DNA of 21,763 bases, taken from NCBI GenBank assembly GCA_013393545.1, contig JABXHG010000128.1:1-21763 (forward strand), written 5' to 3'. The notes below the pieces were generated by a model. It was not told the origin of the DNA. It searched no databases and saw only the letters and a program-made list of their open reading frames with translations. How positions within the stretch are numbered: the stretch's first letter is position 1; the number at the start of each line of letters is the position of its first letter. The DNA comes from Alteromonadaceae bacterium. Its GTDB lineage: Bacteria; Pseudomonadota; Gammaproteobacteria; Pseudomonadales; Oleiphilaceae. This document shows, in pieces, positions 1-6,832 of this stretch. Made by a program: the position numbers and the translations under genes.

Positions 1-99
1 GGCACGTGTTTCCAAACCCTGGCCGAAGGCCAGCAGGTTAAGTTCACCGTTCCCCAGGGCCAGAACCGTCCTCAGGCGGAGAACGTTGTTGCTCTCTAA
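1..99 (+). CDS. Cold-shock protein (CspA family), 3' part only
   Basis: The first 32 codons of the window read as the C-terminal half of a CspA-type cold-shock domain and end at TAA (97-99). The visible residues include TLAEGQQVKF, then QGQNRPQAENVVAL, the usual last two strands and tail of these roughly 70-residue single-stranded nucleic-acid-binding proteins. Family members act as RNA chaperones that melt mRNA structure, often at low temperature or in stationary phase. The N-terminal RNP1/RNP2 motifs lie outside the window, so which paralogue this is cannot be told. A strong terminator follows directly. Confidence 0.85.
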   Translation, partial: GTCFQTLAEGQQVKFTVPQGQNRPQAENVVAL

Positions 100-125
100 T
101 CCCTGATGGATTAGGCAATAACCGC

Positions 126-154
126 CAAAAAGGCAGCTTCGGCTGCCTTTTTTT
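126..154 (+). terminator. Intrinsic terminator of the cold-shock gene
   Basis: Inverted repeat AGGCAGC (131-137) / GCTGCCT (142-148) closed by a TTCG tetraloop and followed by a run of seven T. It lies 27 bases after the cold-shock stop codon. The A-run before the stem also makes it usable from the other strand, though the T-run and the tetraloop orientation favour the plus strand. Confidence 0.9.
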
Positions 155-237
155 GTGCCCGGAAAATCTTCGGAATTCTGGAGATACCAGGGCTGACGCC
201 CGGGTGCCCGACGAAAAAGCCGGGCGCCTGAAGCAAA

Positions 238-1044
238 TTATTGGGCAAAAATTTCTTTGTAGAAAGACAATGTGCCTTCCCAGGCGCGACGGGCCGCGTC
301 TTCGTCATAGCCCACCGGCATATCGAATTTCTCGGCAATTCGGTCGGCACCGGGGTTGGTAAATGAATGCTGCACGCCGGGGAAAGACACCAATGTCAGA
401 TCCACCTGCGCGTTTTGCATTTCCTCTACCAGGCCCGCAACCTGTTCGGCCGGTACCATTGGGTCGGCGCCGCCGGTATATACCTGTACCCGCGCGGTAA
501 TTTCACCGGCTTCGGCCTGGATCGGGCTCGACAGCGAGCCGTGATAACTGACCACGCCGTCCAGATCCATTCCCATGCGCGCCATGTTCAGTACCACCGC
601 TCCACCGAAGCAGTAACCCTGGGCGGCAATGCGGTCGGGGTCCACGCTTTCATGATTTTGTAGCAGCTCCATGGCCTTGCGGAACCTCTCGGCGGTCTGG
701 TCCAGATCCCTGGTGGCTTCCCTGGCAAATTCTCCGGCCGTGTCCGGGTGGTCGGCCTGTTTGCCGGAACCATACATGTCCAGGGCAAACGCCGTGTAGC
801 CCGAGGCAGCCAGTTTCTCGGCCTGTTCCCGGGCAAATTCATTGTGTCCCCACCATTCGTGCACCACCAGCACGCCGGGTTGCTGGTGTTCGGCCTCGTC
901 GTCCCAGGCCATGTAGCCGGTGTAGGTTTCACCGTTGACCTCGTAATCCATGGTTTTGGTCTGCAGCTCCGCCAGTGTGGCTGGTACTTGAAGGGCTAGT
1001 GTCAGAGTAACTGTGGTGGCAGCCAGATGTCCGGGTTTAAGCAT
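238..1044 (-). CDS. Secreted dienelactone hydrolase family protein
   Basis: Predicted 268-residue alpha/beta hydrolase of the dienelactone hydrolase family (PF01738). The nucleophile motif GYCFGG places the catalytic Cys at 145. The acid is probably Asp194 (GGADPMVP) and the base His226 (GVQHSF), giving the Cys-Asp-His triad of this family. Residues 1-26 form a signal peptide (hydrophobic ATTVTLTLALQV, then ATLA), so the enzyme should act in the periplasm, unlike the cytoplasmic enzyme of chlorocatechol pathways. The ATG at 1044 is chosen because AGGAAAAGGAAG lies 7 bases upstream and the signal peptide starts there; the reading frame stays open further upstream, but that sequence looks non-coding. 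No catechol-pathway genes are nearby, so the substrate is unknown; many family members are general carboxylesterases. Confidence 0.85.
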   Translation of the reverse strand: MLKPGHLAATTVTLTLALQVPATLAELQTKTMDYEVNGETYTGYMAWDDEAEHQQPGVLVVHEWWGHNEFAREQAEKLAASGYTAFALDMYGSGKQADHPDTAGEFAREATRDLDQTAERFRKAMELLQNHESVDPDRIAAQGYCFGGAVVLNMARMGMDLDGVVSYHGSLSSPIQAEAGEITARVQVYTGGADPMVPAEQVAGLVEEMQNAQVDLTLVSFPGVQHSFTNPGADRIAEKFDMPVGYDEDAARRAWEGTLSFYKEIFAQ

Positions 1045-1119
1045 GGTGCGGCTTCCTTTTCCTGGTGTACTGGTATGAATTGATGAGAATCTGAACAAAA
1101 TACTTTCAACTTGAGTGTC

Positions 1120-1135
1120 ATTGACTATAGTCAAT
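1120..1135. promoter_or_regulatory. Perfect 16-bp palindrome between divergent genes (candidate operator)
   Basis: ATTGACTATAGTCAAT is its own reverse complement. It lies 75 bases upstream of the hydrolase start codon and 80 bases upstream of the Yip1-like gene, in a 171-base divergent spacer. Size and symmetry suit a dimeric repressor such as a MarR- or TetR-family protein. No regulator gene is adjacent, so the binding protein is unknown. The half-sites also resemble -35 hexamers (TTGACT on both strands), but I could not pair them with convincing -10 boxes. Confidence 0.4.
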
Positions 1136-1215
1136 ATTACGAGCGGTAGTTGATCCGGATTTATCGAATACCGTACTTGTGAATACCAACAACAGCAAAA
1201 TGAGGGGGTGATCCC

Positions 1216-1827
1216 ATGCTCCTGTCGCACGCGTTTGGTCTCTTTTCCCATCCAGATCAGGAATGGGCCAGTATCCGGAAAGAGCATGAAACTCCTACCC
1301 GGCTCTACATAACTTATGTCGTGATTCTTGCGGCTATTGCGCCGATCTGCGCTTACATCTCCACGGCCCATTTTGGTTGGGAGGTTGGCGCTGACCGGCT
1401 GATTAAGCTCACCGAAATCAGTGCGGTACAGCTCAGTGTTCTGACTTATCTGGCCATGCTGGTGGGTGTTTTTGCTTTGGGTTACGCCATTAACTGGATG
1501 GCCCGCACCTACGGTGCCAAGGAGGAACATGTGCCCTCCAATGGCATTGCCCTGGCGGCCTATTCCTGTACGCCGCTTTTCCTGGCGGGCTTTGCCCTGC
1601 TTTATCCGGAGCCCTGGTTCAACGCCATCGTGTTCCTGGCTGCCGCCTGCTATGGCGCCTGGTTGATGTATGACGGCCTGCCCATTGTTATGGGCATCGA
1701 GAAAGAGCAGGCGGAGCTGTACGGGGTGTCGCTGCTCACTGTTGCACTGGTGATTCTGGTGTCCACTCGAGCGGGTTCGGCTATCCTGTGGAACGTTGGT
1801 TTTGCGCCGGCGTTTGTCAGTGGTTGA
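1216..1827 (+). CDS. Yip1 family inner-membrane protein
   Basis: Predicted 203-residue integral membrane protein resembling bacterial Yip1-domain proteins (PF04893). After a short amphipathic N-terminus with LFSHPDQEWASI, typical of the family start, about five hydrophobic segments are visible near residues 31-50, 71-94, 111-130, 134-153 and 171-192. A conserved-looking polar stretch precedes the third (KEEHVPSNGIALAAYS). The ATG at 1216 follows GAGGGGGTGA at good spacing. Bacterial members have no defined biochemical role; eukaryotic Yip1 proteins act in membrane traffic, which cannot be carried over. It is a single-gene unit with its own terminator. Confidence 0.75.
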   Translation: MLLSHAFGLFSHPDQEWASIRKEHETPTRLYITYVVILAAIAPICAYISTAHFGWEVGADRLIKLTEISAVQLSVLTYLAMLVGVFALGYAINWMARTYGAKEEHVPSNGIALAAYSCTPLFLAGFALLYPEPWFNAIVFLAAACYGAWLMYDGLPIVMGIEKEQAELYGVSLLTVALVILVSTRAGSAILWNVGFAPAFVSG

Positions 1828-1850
1828 CGACTTTTGCGAAACATCATCAG

Positions 1851-1875
1851 ACGGGAGCTTCGGCTCCCGTTTTTT
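1851..1875 (+). terminator. Intrinsic terminator after the Yip1-like gene
   Basis: Stem ACGGGAGC (1851-1858) / GCTCCCGT (1863-1870) with a TTCG loop, followed by six T in a row. It sits 23 bases after the Yip1 stop, in the 72-base gap to the convergent phosphoketolase-like gene, and could also slow transcription from that side. Confidence 0.9.
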
Positions 1876-1899
1876 ATGTGGCCGGGCCCCGGGCTGGCT

Positions 1900-4299
1900 T
1901 CAGGGCAGCCCGCGAGTAATCACCGATGGGTCGCCACGACCTTCCACGGCGGCCAGCTCGGCACTGGACAACCATTCACCGGGTGGTTTGTCCAGCACGG
2001 CGGCGCAGGCCGCCAGGGCATGGCCCCAGGTGCAGCGGTTGGCGAATAGCATGCCGCTTTCATTCAGGGTGCCGCCCCGGTTGATATAGCCCAGCACCCG
2101 GGAGTGAATCGGGTGCGGGAACAGGGTATGCATATGGCCCCGGAACACTTCCGGGCGCATGTGGGTCGACGCCACGCGCCGCTGCATCCGATGAGGGAAC
2201 AGCCGCTCTCGCTCGAATTCGGTCAGGCAGGCGGCGGCCTCCATGCCATCCCGGGGCTGGCGAAAACGCCCGGGTTCCTGCACATACACCAGGCGGAAGG
2301 GTGTACCGGTCTCGCGCAACCGCTCACAGGCCCGAATGGCCTCAGATAGCTGATAGGCGCCACTGGCAATCAACAGCACCGGCTCCTCGCCGGCCGAGGT
2401 GTCCTCATCCACCACCAGGGCACCGTGTTTGGCAAGGGTTTGGGCCTCCCCGGCGTTGAACACCAGTGGCCGTTCGCGTTTGGGAACCACCATGCAGCTG
2501 ATCCGGCCCCTTTCGGTGAAGACCGACGGCAGTACTGCGAGCGTGCTGTTGTAATCGGCCGGAAACAGCACCCGTGAGACATCGCCCATTTCGCCGAACA
2601 TGGCTTCGCAGAAGGTGGTGTCCTGGTGGGACTGTTCATTCTTGCCGTTTTCCCAGGTATGGGAAGTGGCGATCACCGGGAAGCCCAGCCACCGGGCGGG
2701 ACGGCCCACTTCTTTCTGGTTGCGGGCAAAGATCAGTTCCTGGCGGATGGCGCCGAGCATTTTCACACAGAAGGCTTCGTAGCTGGCCACCAGATTCAGG
2801 CCGGCCTTGTTGGCCAGGCAGGCCGATACCACGGCCTCTTCGTTCAGGGCGGTGATGATTTTGCCGTGTACGTCTTCCTGCTGGTTCTCCGGCTGGTTGA
2901 CCCGGTGTTTCAGTGCTTTCAGGACACCGGTCAGCCGGTTGCTGGCCAGTTCGTCCGGGTTGCCGACCCGGGGCCGCAAGTGCGGGTTGTCAGCCACCAG
3001 GGCCTGGAAAAATTCGTCCACCGCGCTCATGGGGGAGGCCTGGTTCTGGCCCCAGGGCAATGCCGGCAGATTGGGCTCGGCGGGATTGCGCAACGCCAGC
3101 GGGTGGTCTTTCTCCAGTGGCCGTTGCTGTTGCTGGTGTTCGTTCAGCAGGCTGACCGACAGGCCCAGTTCCCCGGATTCCACCCACAGCGGCTGGATGT
3201 GTTCGTTGAACAGATCCCGCGCCCTGGCATCCAGCCGGGGATTGCCCGGTAACGGCAGGTTGTGGGCGCTGTTCTCTCCGGCGCCGTAAAAACCGAAGCC
3301 CTTGGTGGTTTCGGCAATGCCGTAGGGAATGCGAGCCGGATAGTGCTGGTTCGGCCCGGTTTGCTCGATCAGAGCCTGCTCCATCTCGAACAATGCACAG
3401 ACAAACGCGGCCGGATCTTTGCCGTCAAAACGGAACGGGGCAAAGCCCCGGGCATGCAGGTGCTCTTCGAACCGCTCCAGCCCCGCCGGCGTGCCCAGCT
3501 CTGTGCGTTGTTCGATGCGCCGACCGTTGGCGATCATCACCGGCAGCGCCAGCCCGCAATCCTCGGCTCGCCACCAGCGGGGAATCCAGTCGCTGCCCCG
3601 TTGCTCTTCGGCGGCGCCGTCTGACAGGAATGCCACCAGGGATTCGCCGGGTAAGGGCATGTGAGCGTATTGAAGCTCGGCAAAGCCGAGGTAGCCACCT
3701 TCCAAAATGCCGCCGGCTGTGTGCGAGTTAACGTGGCTGCCCAGGGGGGCGGCCATGGAGCCATCGGGCTTTTGCTGGTAGCTGTAGAAATCCGACGCCA
3801 GCCGGGACAGCCCATCGGCGGTCAGGTACCGGCTTTGCTGCTCCGGGTGCAGGTTGCCGGTCAGCACGTTCAGGGCCTCGACCGCCGCCACGCAGTGCCC
3901 CTGGCCCATCAGCCAGCTGCGGGTCTGCCCGGTCAGGTTGTTCAGGGCCAGATAGGCCGCGTAGGCCGGTACCATGTTCAGGGCGCCGCCGGTATGGCCC
4001 TCGGGGGTGGTTTTGAAATCCGGTGGAGCCAGCGGTGCACCGGCGATATCCACCCGTTTGCAGTAGGTCATGTGCACCACCAGCCACAGACCGGCGCTGT
4101 TCAGCCGATCCAGGGCGGCGAGCTTGCGGTAAACGGTGTCGGTGTCCGGCTGGTAGCCGCCGGACACCAGCCGTTCGGCCAGTGTTTTTACTCGGGCGGC
4201 CGTGTGCCCGGAGTGCTGCACCACACCATAACCTTGCTGCCAGTGTTGAAAGGCATTGCTGTTTTCTTCAGACGAAGCAGGTGAGTCGGGCGATGACAT
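1900..4299 (-). CDS. Divergent phosphoketolase-family (XFP-like) thiamine-diphosphate enzyme
   Basis: Predicted 799 residues, the usual phosphoketolase length. Classical phosphoketolases split xylulose-5-phosphate or fructose-6-phosphate into acetyl-phosphate plus an aldose phosphate, using thiamine diphosphate. Family landmarks are visible: GHTGG (His102), GQGH (His135), GSHVNSHTAGGILEGGYLGF (about 187-206), a metal-binding-like Asp227 with Asn258 (IANGRRI), and SHTWENGKNEQSHQD in the middle domain. The classical GDGEAETGP stretch is replaced by SDGAAEEQRGSDW, and GHWGT by GHTGG, so this is a diverged subfamily. Some databases label such proteins xylulose 5-phosphate 3-epimerase, to my recollection. 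Start ATG at 4299 has GGAGG 6 bases upstream; the frame is open further upstream but lacks a ribosome site. True activity is uncertain. Confidence 0.8.
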   Translation of the reverse strand: MSSPDSPASSEENSNAFQHWQQGYGVVQHSGHTAARVKTLAERLVSGGYQPDTDTVYRKLAALDRLNSAGLWLVVHMTYCKRVDIAGAPLAPPDFKTTPEGHTGGALNMVPAYAAYLALNNLTGQTRSWLMGQGHCVAAVEALNVLTGNLHPEQQSRYLTADGLSRLASDFYSYQQKPDGSMAAPLGSHVNSHTAGGILEGGYLGFAELQYAHMPLPGESLVAFLSDGAAEEQRGSDWIPRWWRAEDCGLALPVMIANGRRIEQRTELGTPAGLERFEEHLHARGFAPFRFDGKDPAAFVCALFEMEQALIEQTGPNQHYPARIPYGIAETTKGFGFYGAGENSAHNLPLPGNPRLDARARDLFNEHIQPLWVESGELGLSVSLLNEHQQQQRPLEKDHPLALRNPAEPNLPALPWGQNQASPMSAVDEFFQALVADNPHLRPRVGNPDELASNRLTGVLKALKHRVNQPENQQEDVHGKIITALNEEAVVSACLANKAGLNLVASYEAFCVKMLGAIRQELIFARNQKEVGRPARWLGFPVIATSHTWENGKNEQSHQDTTFCEAMFGEMGDVSRVLFPADYNSTLAVLPSVFTERGRISCMVVPKRERPLVFNAGEAQTLAKHGALVVDEDTSAGEEPVLLIASGAYQLSEAIRACERLRETGTPFRLVYVQEPGRFRQPRDGMEAAACLTEFERERLFPHRMQRRVASTHMRPEVFRGHMHTLFPHPIHSRVLGYINRGGTLNESGMLFANRCTWGHALAACAAVLDKPPGEWLSSAELAAVEGRGDPSVITRGLP

Positions 4300-4359
4300 A
4301 GGGGCCTCCGGCGGCAGGAATTTGTTTAAGAAGTGTAAAACGCTCTCCTGTCGGGGCGG

Positions 4360-4388
4360 TTGATACAGGTCAGTCACCTTTGCATATT
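4360..4388 (+). promoter_or_regulatory. Candidate sigma-70 promoter for the asparaginase-like gene
   Basis: TTGATA (4360-4365), a 17-base spacer, then CATATT (4383-4388). The -35 matches 5 of 6 and the -10 4 of 6 consensus bases. It lies about 90 bases upstream of the start at 4479, in the divergent spacer shared with the phosphoketolase-like gene. Confidence 0.4.
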
Positions 4389-4478
4389 TTCGCATGCGCC
4401 CGGTGCCTGCCGGGGAGGGTGATCTGTACCAGAAAGGGGTAAACTGGCGGGCTCGATTCACCGAACAGGAGAGCTGGC

Positions 4479-4964
4479 ATGATTCAGATCTTTACCACCG
4501 GCGGCACTATCGACAAGGTGTACTTTGATGCCAACAGCCAGTTTGAAATTGGCGATACGCTGCTGCCCGAGTTGCTGGCGGAGTCCAACATTCATGGAGG
4601 CTACGAGGTTGTCGGGCTGATGCGAAAAGACAGCCTGGAGATCTCCGACAGCGACCGCGAGCTGATTGTGCAGGCCGTCGGTGGCTGTAACCATGAGCGG
4701 GTACTGATTACCCACGGCACCGATTCCATGGCGAAGACGGCCGAAGCCCTTAAGCCGGTTGCTGGCGAGCGAACCATCGTTTTGACCGGGGCCATGCAAC
4801 CGGCACGCATGCGTCGGTCTGATGCCATTTTCAACATTGGGTTTGCCTGGGCGGCGCTTAAGCTGTTGCCGGCCGGTGTCTATATCGCCATGAATGGTGA
4901 GGTGTTTGAGGCGGGGAAGGTGCGCAAGAATCCTGGTGCGCAGAGGTTTGAGGCGTCGTCGTAG
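4479..4964 (+). CDS. Half-size asparaginase-like protein
   Basis: Predicted 161 residues matching only the N-terminal domain of bacterial L-asparaginases (PF00710), which are normally about 330 residues. Both active-site signatures of that domain are present: TTGGTID (residues 6-12, nucleophile-type Thr at 10) and THGTDSM (78-84, with the Thr-Asp pair at 81-82). The reading frame ends cleanly at TAG, and the sequence after it is a repeat element, not a decayed C-terminal domain. A good ribosome site (AGGAG, 8 bases before ATG) supports expression. Full asparaginases complete their active site with residues from a partner subunit's C-terminal domain, so hydrolysis by this form is unproven. It may be a small stand-alone family with another amide substrate. 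Confidence 0.75.
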   Translation: MIQIFTTGGTIDKVYFDANSQFEIGDTLLPELLAESNIHGGYEVVGLMRKDSLEISDSDRELIVQAVGGCNHERVLITHGTDSMAKTAEALKPVAGERTIVLTGAMQPARMRRSDAIFNIGFAWAALKLLPAGVYIAMNGEVFEAGKVRKNPGAQRFEASS

Positions 4965-4976
4965 AATCAGGTGCCA

Positions 4977-5089
4977 TGAGCGGGGCGGGTAGGCCTTTCC
5001 AAAACACGCTGTGAATACATCCCTGTAACGCTCGAGCTCCGCCATCCATGGCTCCGCACGGTTTTGGAAAGGCCTACCCGCCCCGCTCA
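4977..5089 (-). repeat. Hairpin-rich repeat copy A with CANGGANG loops
   Basis: Perfect inverted arms of 29 bp (4977-5005 / 5061-5089) end inward at CCAAAAC/GTTTTGG and enclose 55 bases. Two small hairpins lie inside: 5016-5027 and 5041-5052. On the minus strand they read TACAGGGATGTA and GCCATGGATGGC, so each apex carries CANGGANG; the first matches the 10-base CsrA-type consensus ACANGGANGU in full. Single-stranded GCGGAG occurs twice more on that strand. The outermost three bases of the right arm are the stop codon of rsuA, so the copy forms the start of that gene's 3' untranslated region. The asparaginase-like gene converges on it from the left. Confidence 0.85.
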
Positions 5090-5785
5090 GTCCTTGACCA
5101 GTGTTTTGGCCTCGCGCTCTGTCAGCTCCCGATACTCGCCAGGCTGCAAGGCATCATCCAGAACCAGCGGGCCGATGCGATGGCGGTGCAACGCCACCAC
5201 CCGGTTGCCCACGGCCGCCAGCATGCGCTTGACCTGATGGTAACGGCCCTCGTGGATGGTCAGGTCAATCTGTTTATCGCTGATGGCGGCCACCTCGGCC
5301 GGGTGCGTGGGGTTGTTTTCGCCTTTCAGTAATACGCCCTGTTCCAGCTGCGCCCGGGCAGTATCGGTCAGGCTCTCGGCCAGGGTCACCCGGTAGGTTT
5401 TCGGGCACCGGTGGCGGGGCGAGGTGATCCGGTGTGACCACTGGCCGTCGCTGGTCAGTATCAGCAGGCCGGTGGTGTCTTTGTCCAGTCGGCCGGCTAT
5501 GTGTACACGGGCGGCCAGGTCTGTGGGCAATAAATCCAGTGCGGTCGGTTGATCACTGTCGGTGGTGGCGCTGATTATCCCGGCGGGTTTGTGCATCATC
5601 AGGTAATGCTCGCCCGGCAGGCTAACCTGTTCTCCGTCCAGCCGTACGTCATCGACTGGTGAAACCTGCTGTTTGGCCTGTTTGCAGGGCTCACCGTTAA
5701 CCCGCACACGGCCGGTACCGATAGCGCGTTTGGCATCCTTGCGTGAGAGCTCAGTGCTGTTAGCCAGGTACTGGTCCAGACGCAT
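5087..5785 (-). CDS. rsuA: 16S rRNA pseudouridine(516) synthase RsuA
   Basis: Predicted 232 residues, matching the E. coli RsuA length of 231. An N-terminal S4 RNA-binding domain (residues 1-50, MRLDQYLAN... RVRVNG) is followed by the RsuA/RluB/E/F catalytic fold. The catalytic Asp is Asp101 in AGRLDKDTTG, and the RsuA-like run DGQWSHRITSPRH follows. It converts U516 of 16S rRNA to pseudouridine during small-subunit assembly. The start ATG at 5785 has GGAGG 6 bases upstream and overlaps the preceding gene's stop (TGATG), which points to translational coupling. It is the last gene of a three-gene minus-strand cluster; repeat copy A begins at its stop codon. Confidence 0.9.
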   Translation of the reverse strand: MRLDQYLANSTELSRKDAKRAIGTGRVRVNGEPCKQAKQQVSPVDDVRLDGEQVSLPGEHYLMMHKPAGIISATTDSDQPTALDLLPTDLAARVHIAGRLDKDTTGLLILTSDGQWSHRITSPRHRCPKTYRVTLAESLTDTARAQLEQGVLLKGENNPTHPAEVAAISDKQIDLTIHEGRYHQVKRMLAAVGNRVVALHRHRIGPLVLDDALQPGEYRELTEREAKTLVKD

Positions 5786-6813
5786 CAGCAGCCTCCGCCC
5801 GGCCCGGGCAATGACAGGGTGGACAGACACAGAACCGGTGCCCTGCCGATGATCCGGGCCCACAGCAAATCGGTGGCGTTTGGCTGCAGGGCTGGGCGGG
5901 GCAGGCGGGTGCTGCCCCGGGGCAGTAGTTGGTCATCGGTATTTTCGGCCACCACAAAGGTGAACGGATGGGCCCCGGGAATACCCAGACGGATATCGGT
6001 GGCCGTTATGTCGTTTCCGTTTTGGTTGTACTGCATAAAGCCGCCGGTAAACCATTCCAGCCGCTGCACCTCTGGCAGTGCCAATAGTTGCTGGCGCAGT
6101 TCCGGATTGCGAGGAAAGCGCTCCAGCGTCAGCGGCTCATCGCGATCCAGAAAACCGGTGACAATCTCCACCCGCGTGTCGTCGGTGAGCGCCGTGGCCC
6201 GCCAGAGTATGGTATTGAACGGCATGGGCTGAACCAGCAGCCGGTAATCCTCCAGCCCCGCTTCCGCCAGAGCTGGTTTCACCCGGGCGGTCATGATCTG
6301 TTGCGCTACCAGGCCCCAACCCAGGTAAGCGGTGGAGACAATCAAGGCGCCGGCCATTACTTTTGCCGCCGGTGGCCGCACCAGGAAAAACAGGCAGCCG
6401 GCCAGCAGCGGGAGGGTGTACAGCGGGTCAATGATGAATATGCTGCTGATCGCCAGCGGCGGCCCAATGGGCCAGAACAACTGGGTGCCGTAGGTGGTGA
6501 AGGTGTCCAGAATGGGGTGGGTGACCAGGATCAGCCCGGTCAGCGCCAGCCAGCGCGCGGGTGAAATCTGTGGCCGCCAACGCCAGAGCAGCCCGGCGAG
6601 GACCAGCGCCAGGGGCACCAGCACAAACAACGAATGGCTGAAGCCCCGGTGCTGGGTGAAGTTGGCCACGGCAGTGCCATAGTCAATCACCACATCAAGA
6701 TCCGGCAAGGTGCCAAGCACCGCCCCGGTCAGCAGGGCGGACCGGCCCAGCTGTTTGCCGGCAACGGCGCCGGCGATGGTTGCGCCCAGGGCGGCTTGAG
6801 TGATGGAGTCCAT
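5785..6813 (-). CDS. YdjM/LexA-regulated-type membrane-bound metal-dependent hydrolase
   Basis: Predicted 342 residues with the PF04307 (YdjM) signature. An N-terminal MDSITQAALGATIAGAVAG helix is followed by LPDLDVVIDY (Asp38 and Asp40), HRGFSHS (His55, His60) and THPILDTFTTYG (His99, Asp103). These His/Asp clusters are the presumed metal site. Several membrane segments lie between about residues 58 and 185, then a soluble C-terminal part. The family's substrate is unknown; E. coli YdjM is SOS-induced, but I see no LexA box here. The gene starts 19 bases after the transglycosylase stop, without a clear ribosome site, and its stop overlaps the rsuA start, so it is the middle gene of an operon. 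Confidence 0.8.
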   Translation of the reverse strand: MDSITQAALGATIAGAVAGKQLGRSALLTGAVLGTLPDLDVVIDYGTAVANFTQHRGFSHSLFVLVPLALVLAGLLWRWRPQISPARWLALTGLILVTHPILDTFTTYGTQLFWPIGPPLAISSIFIIDPLYTLPLLAGCLFFLVRPPAAKVMAGALIVSTAYLGWGLVAQQIMTARVKPALAEAGLEDYRLLVQPMPFNTILWRATALTDDTRVEIVTGFLDRDEPLTLERFPRNPELRQQLLALPEVQRLEWFTGGFMQYNQNGNDITATDIRLGIPGAHPFTFVVAENTDDQLLPRGSTRLPRPALQPNATDLLWARIIGRAPVLCLSTLSLPGPGGGC

Positions 6814-6832
6814 GGTTGTCGGCCCGCGCGTC

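Noticed and set aside
200..237. GC-rich inverted repeat after the secreted hydrolase gene
   Set aside because: CGCCCGG/CCGGGCG arms can pair on the minus strand, but without a T-run and with competing pairings; too weak to call as a terminator.
1045..1530. Possible longer N-terminus of the secreted hydrolase
   Set aside because: The added residues lie before a clear signal peptide and ribosome site and overlap the divergent Yip1-like gene.
4977..5089. Interpretation of the repeats as integron attC sites
   Set aside because: No GTTRRRY/RYYYAAC core sites are present, no integron integrase is seen, and the genes between copies are ordinary chromosomal genes on both strands.
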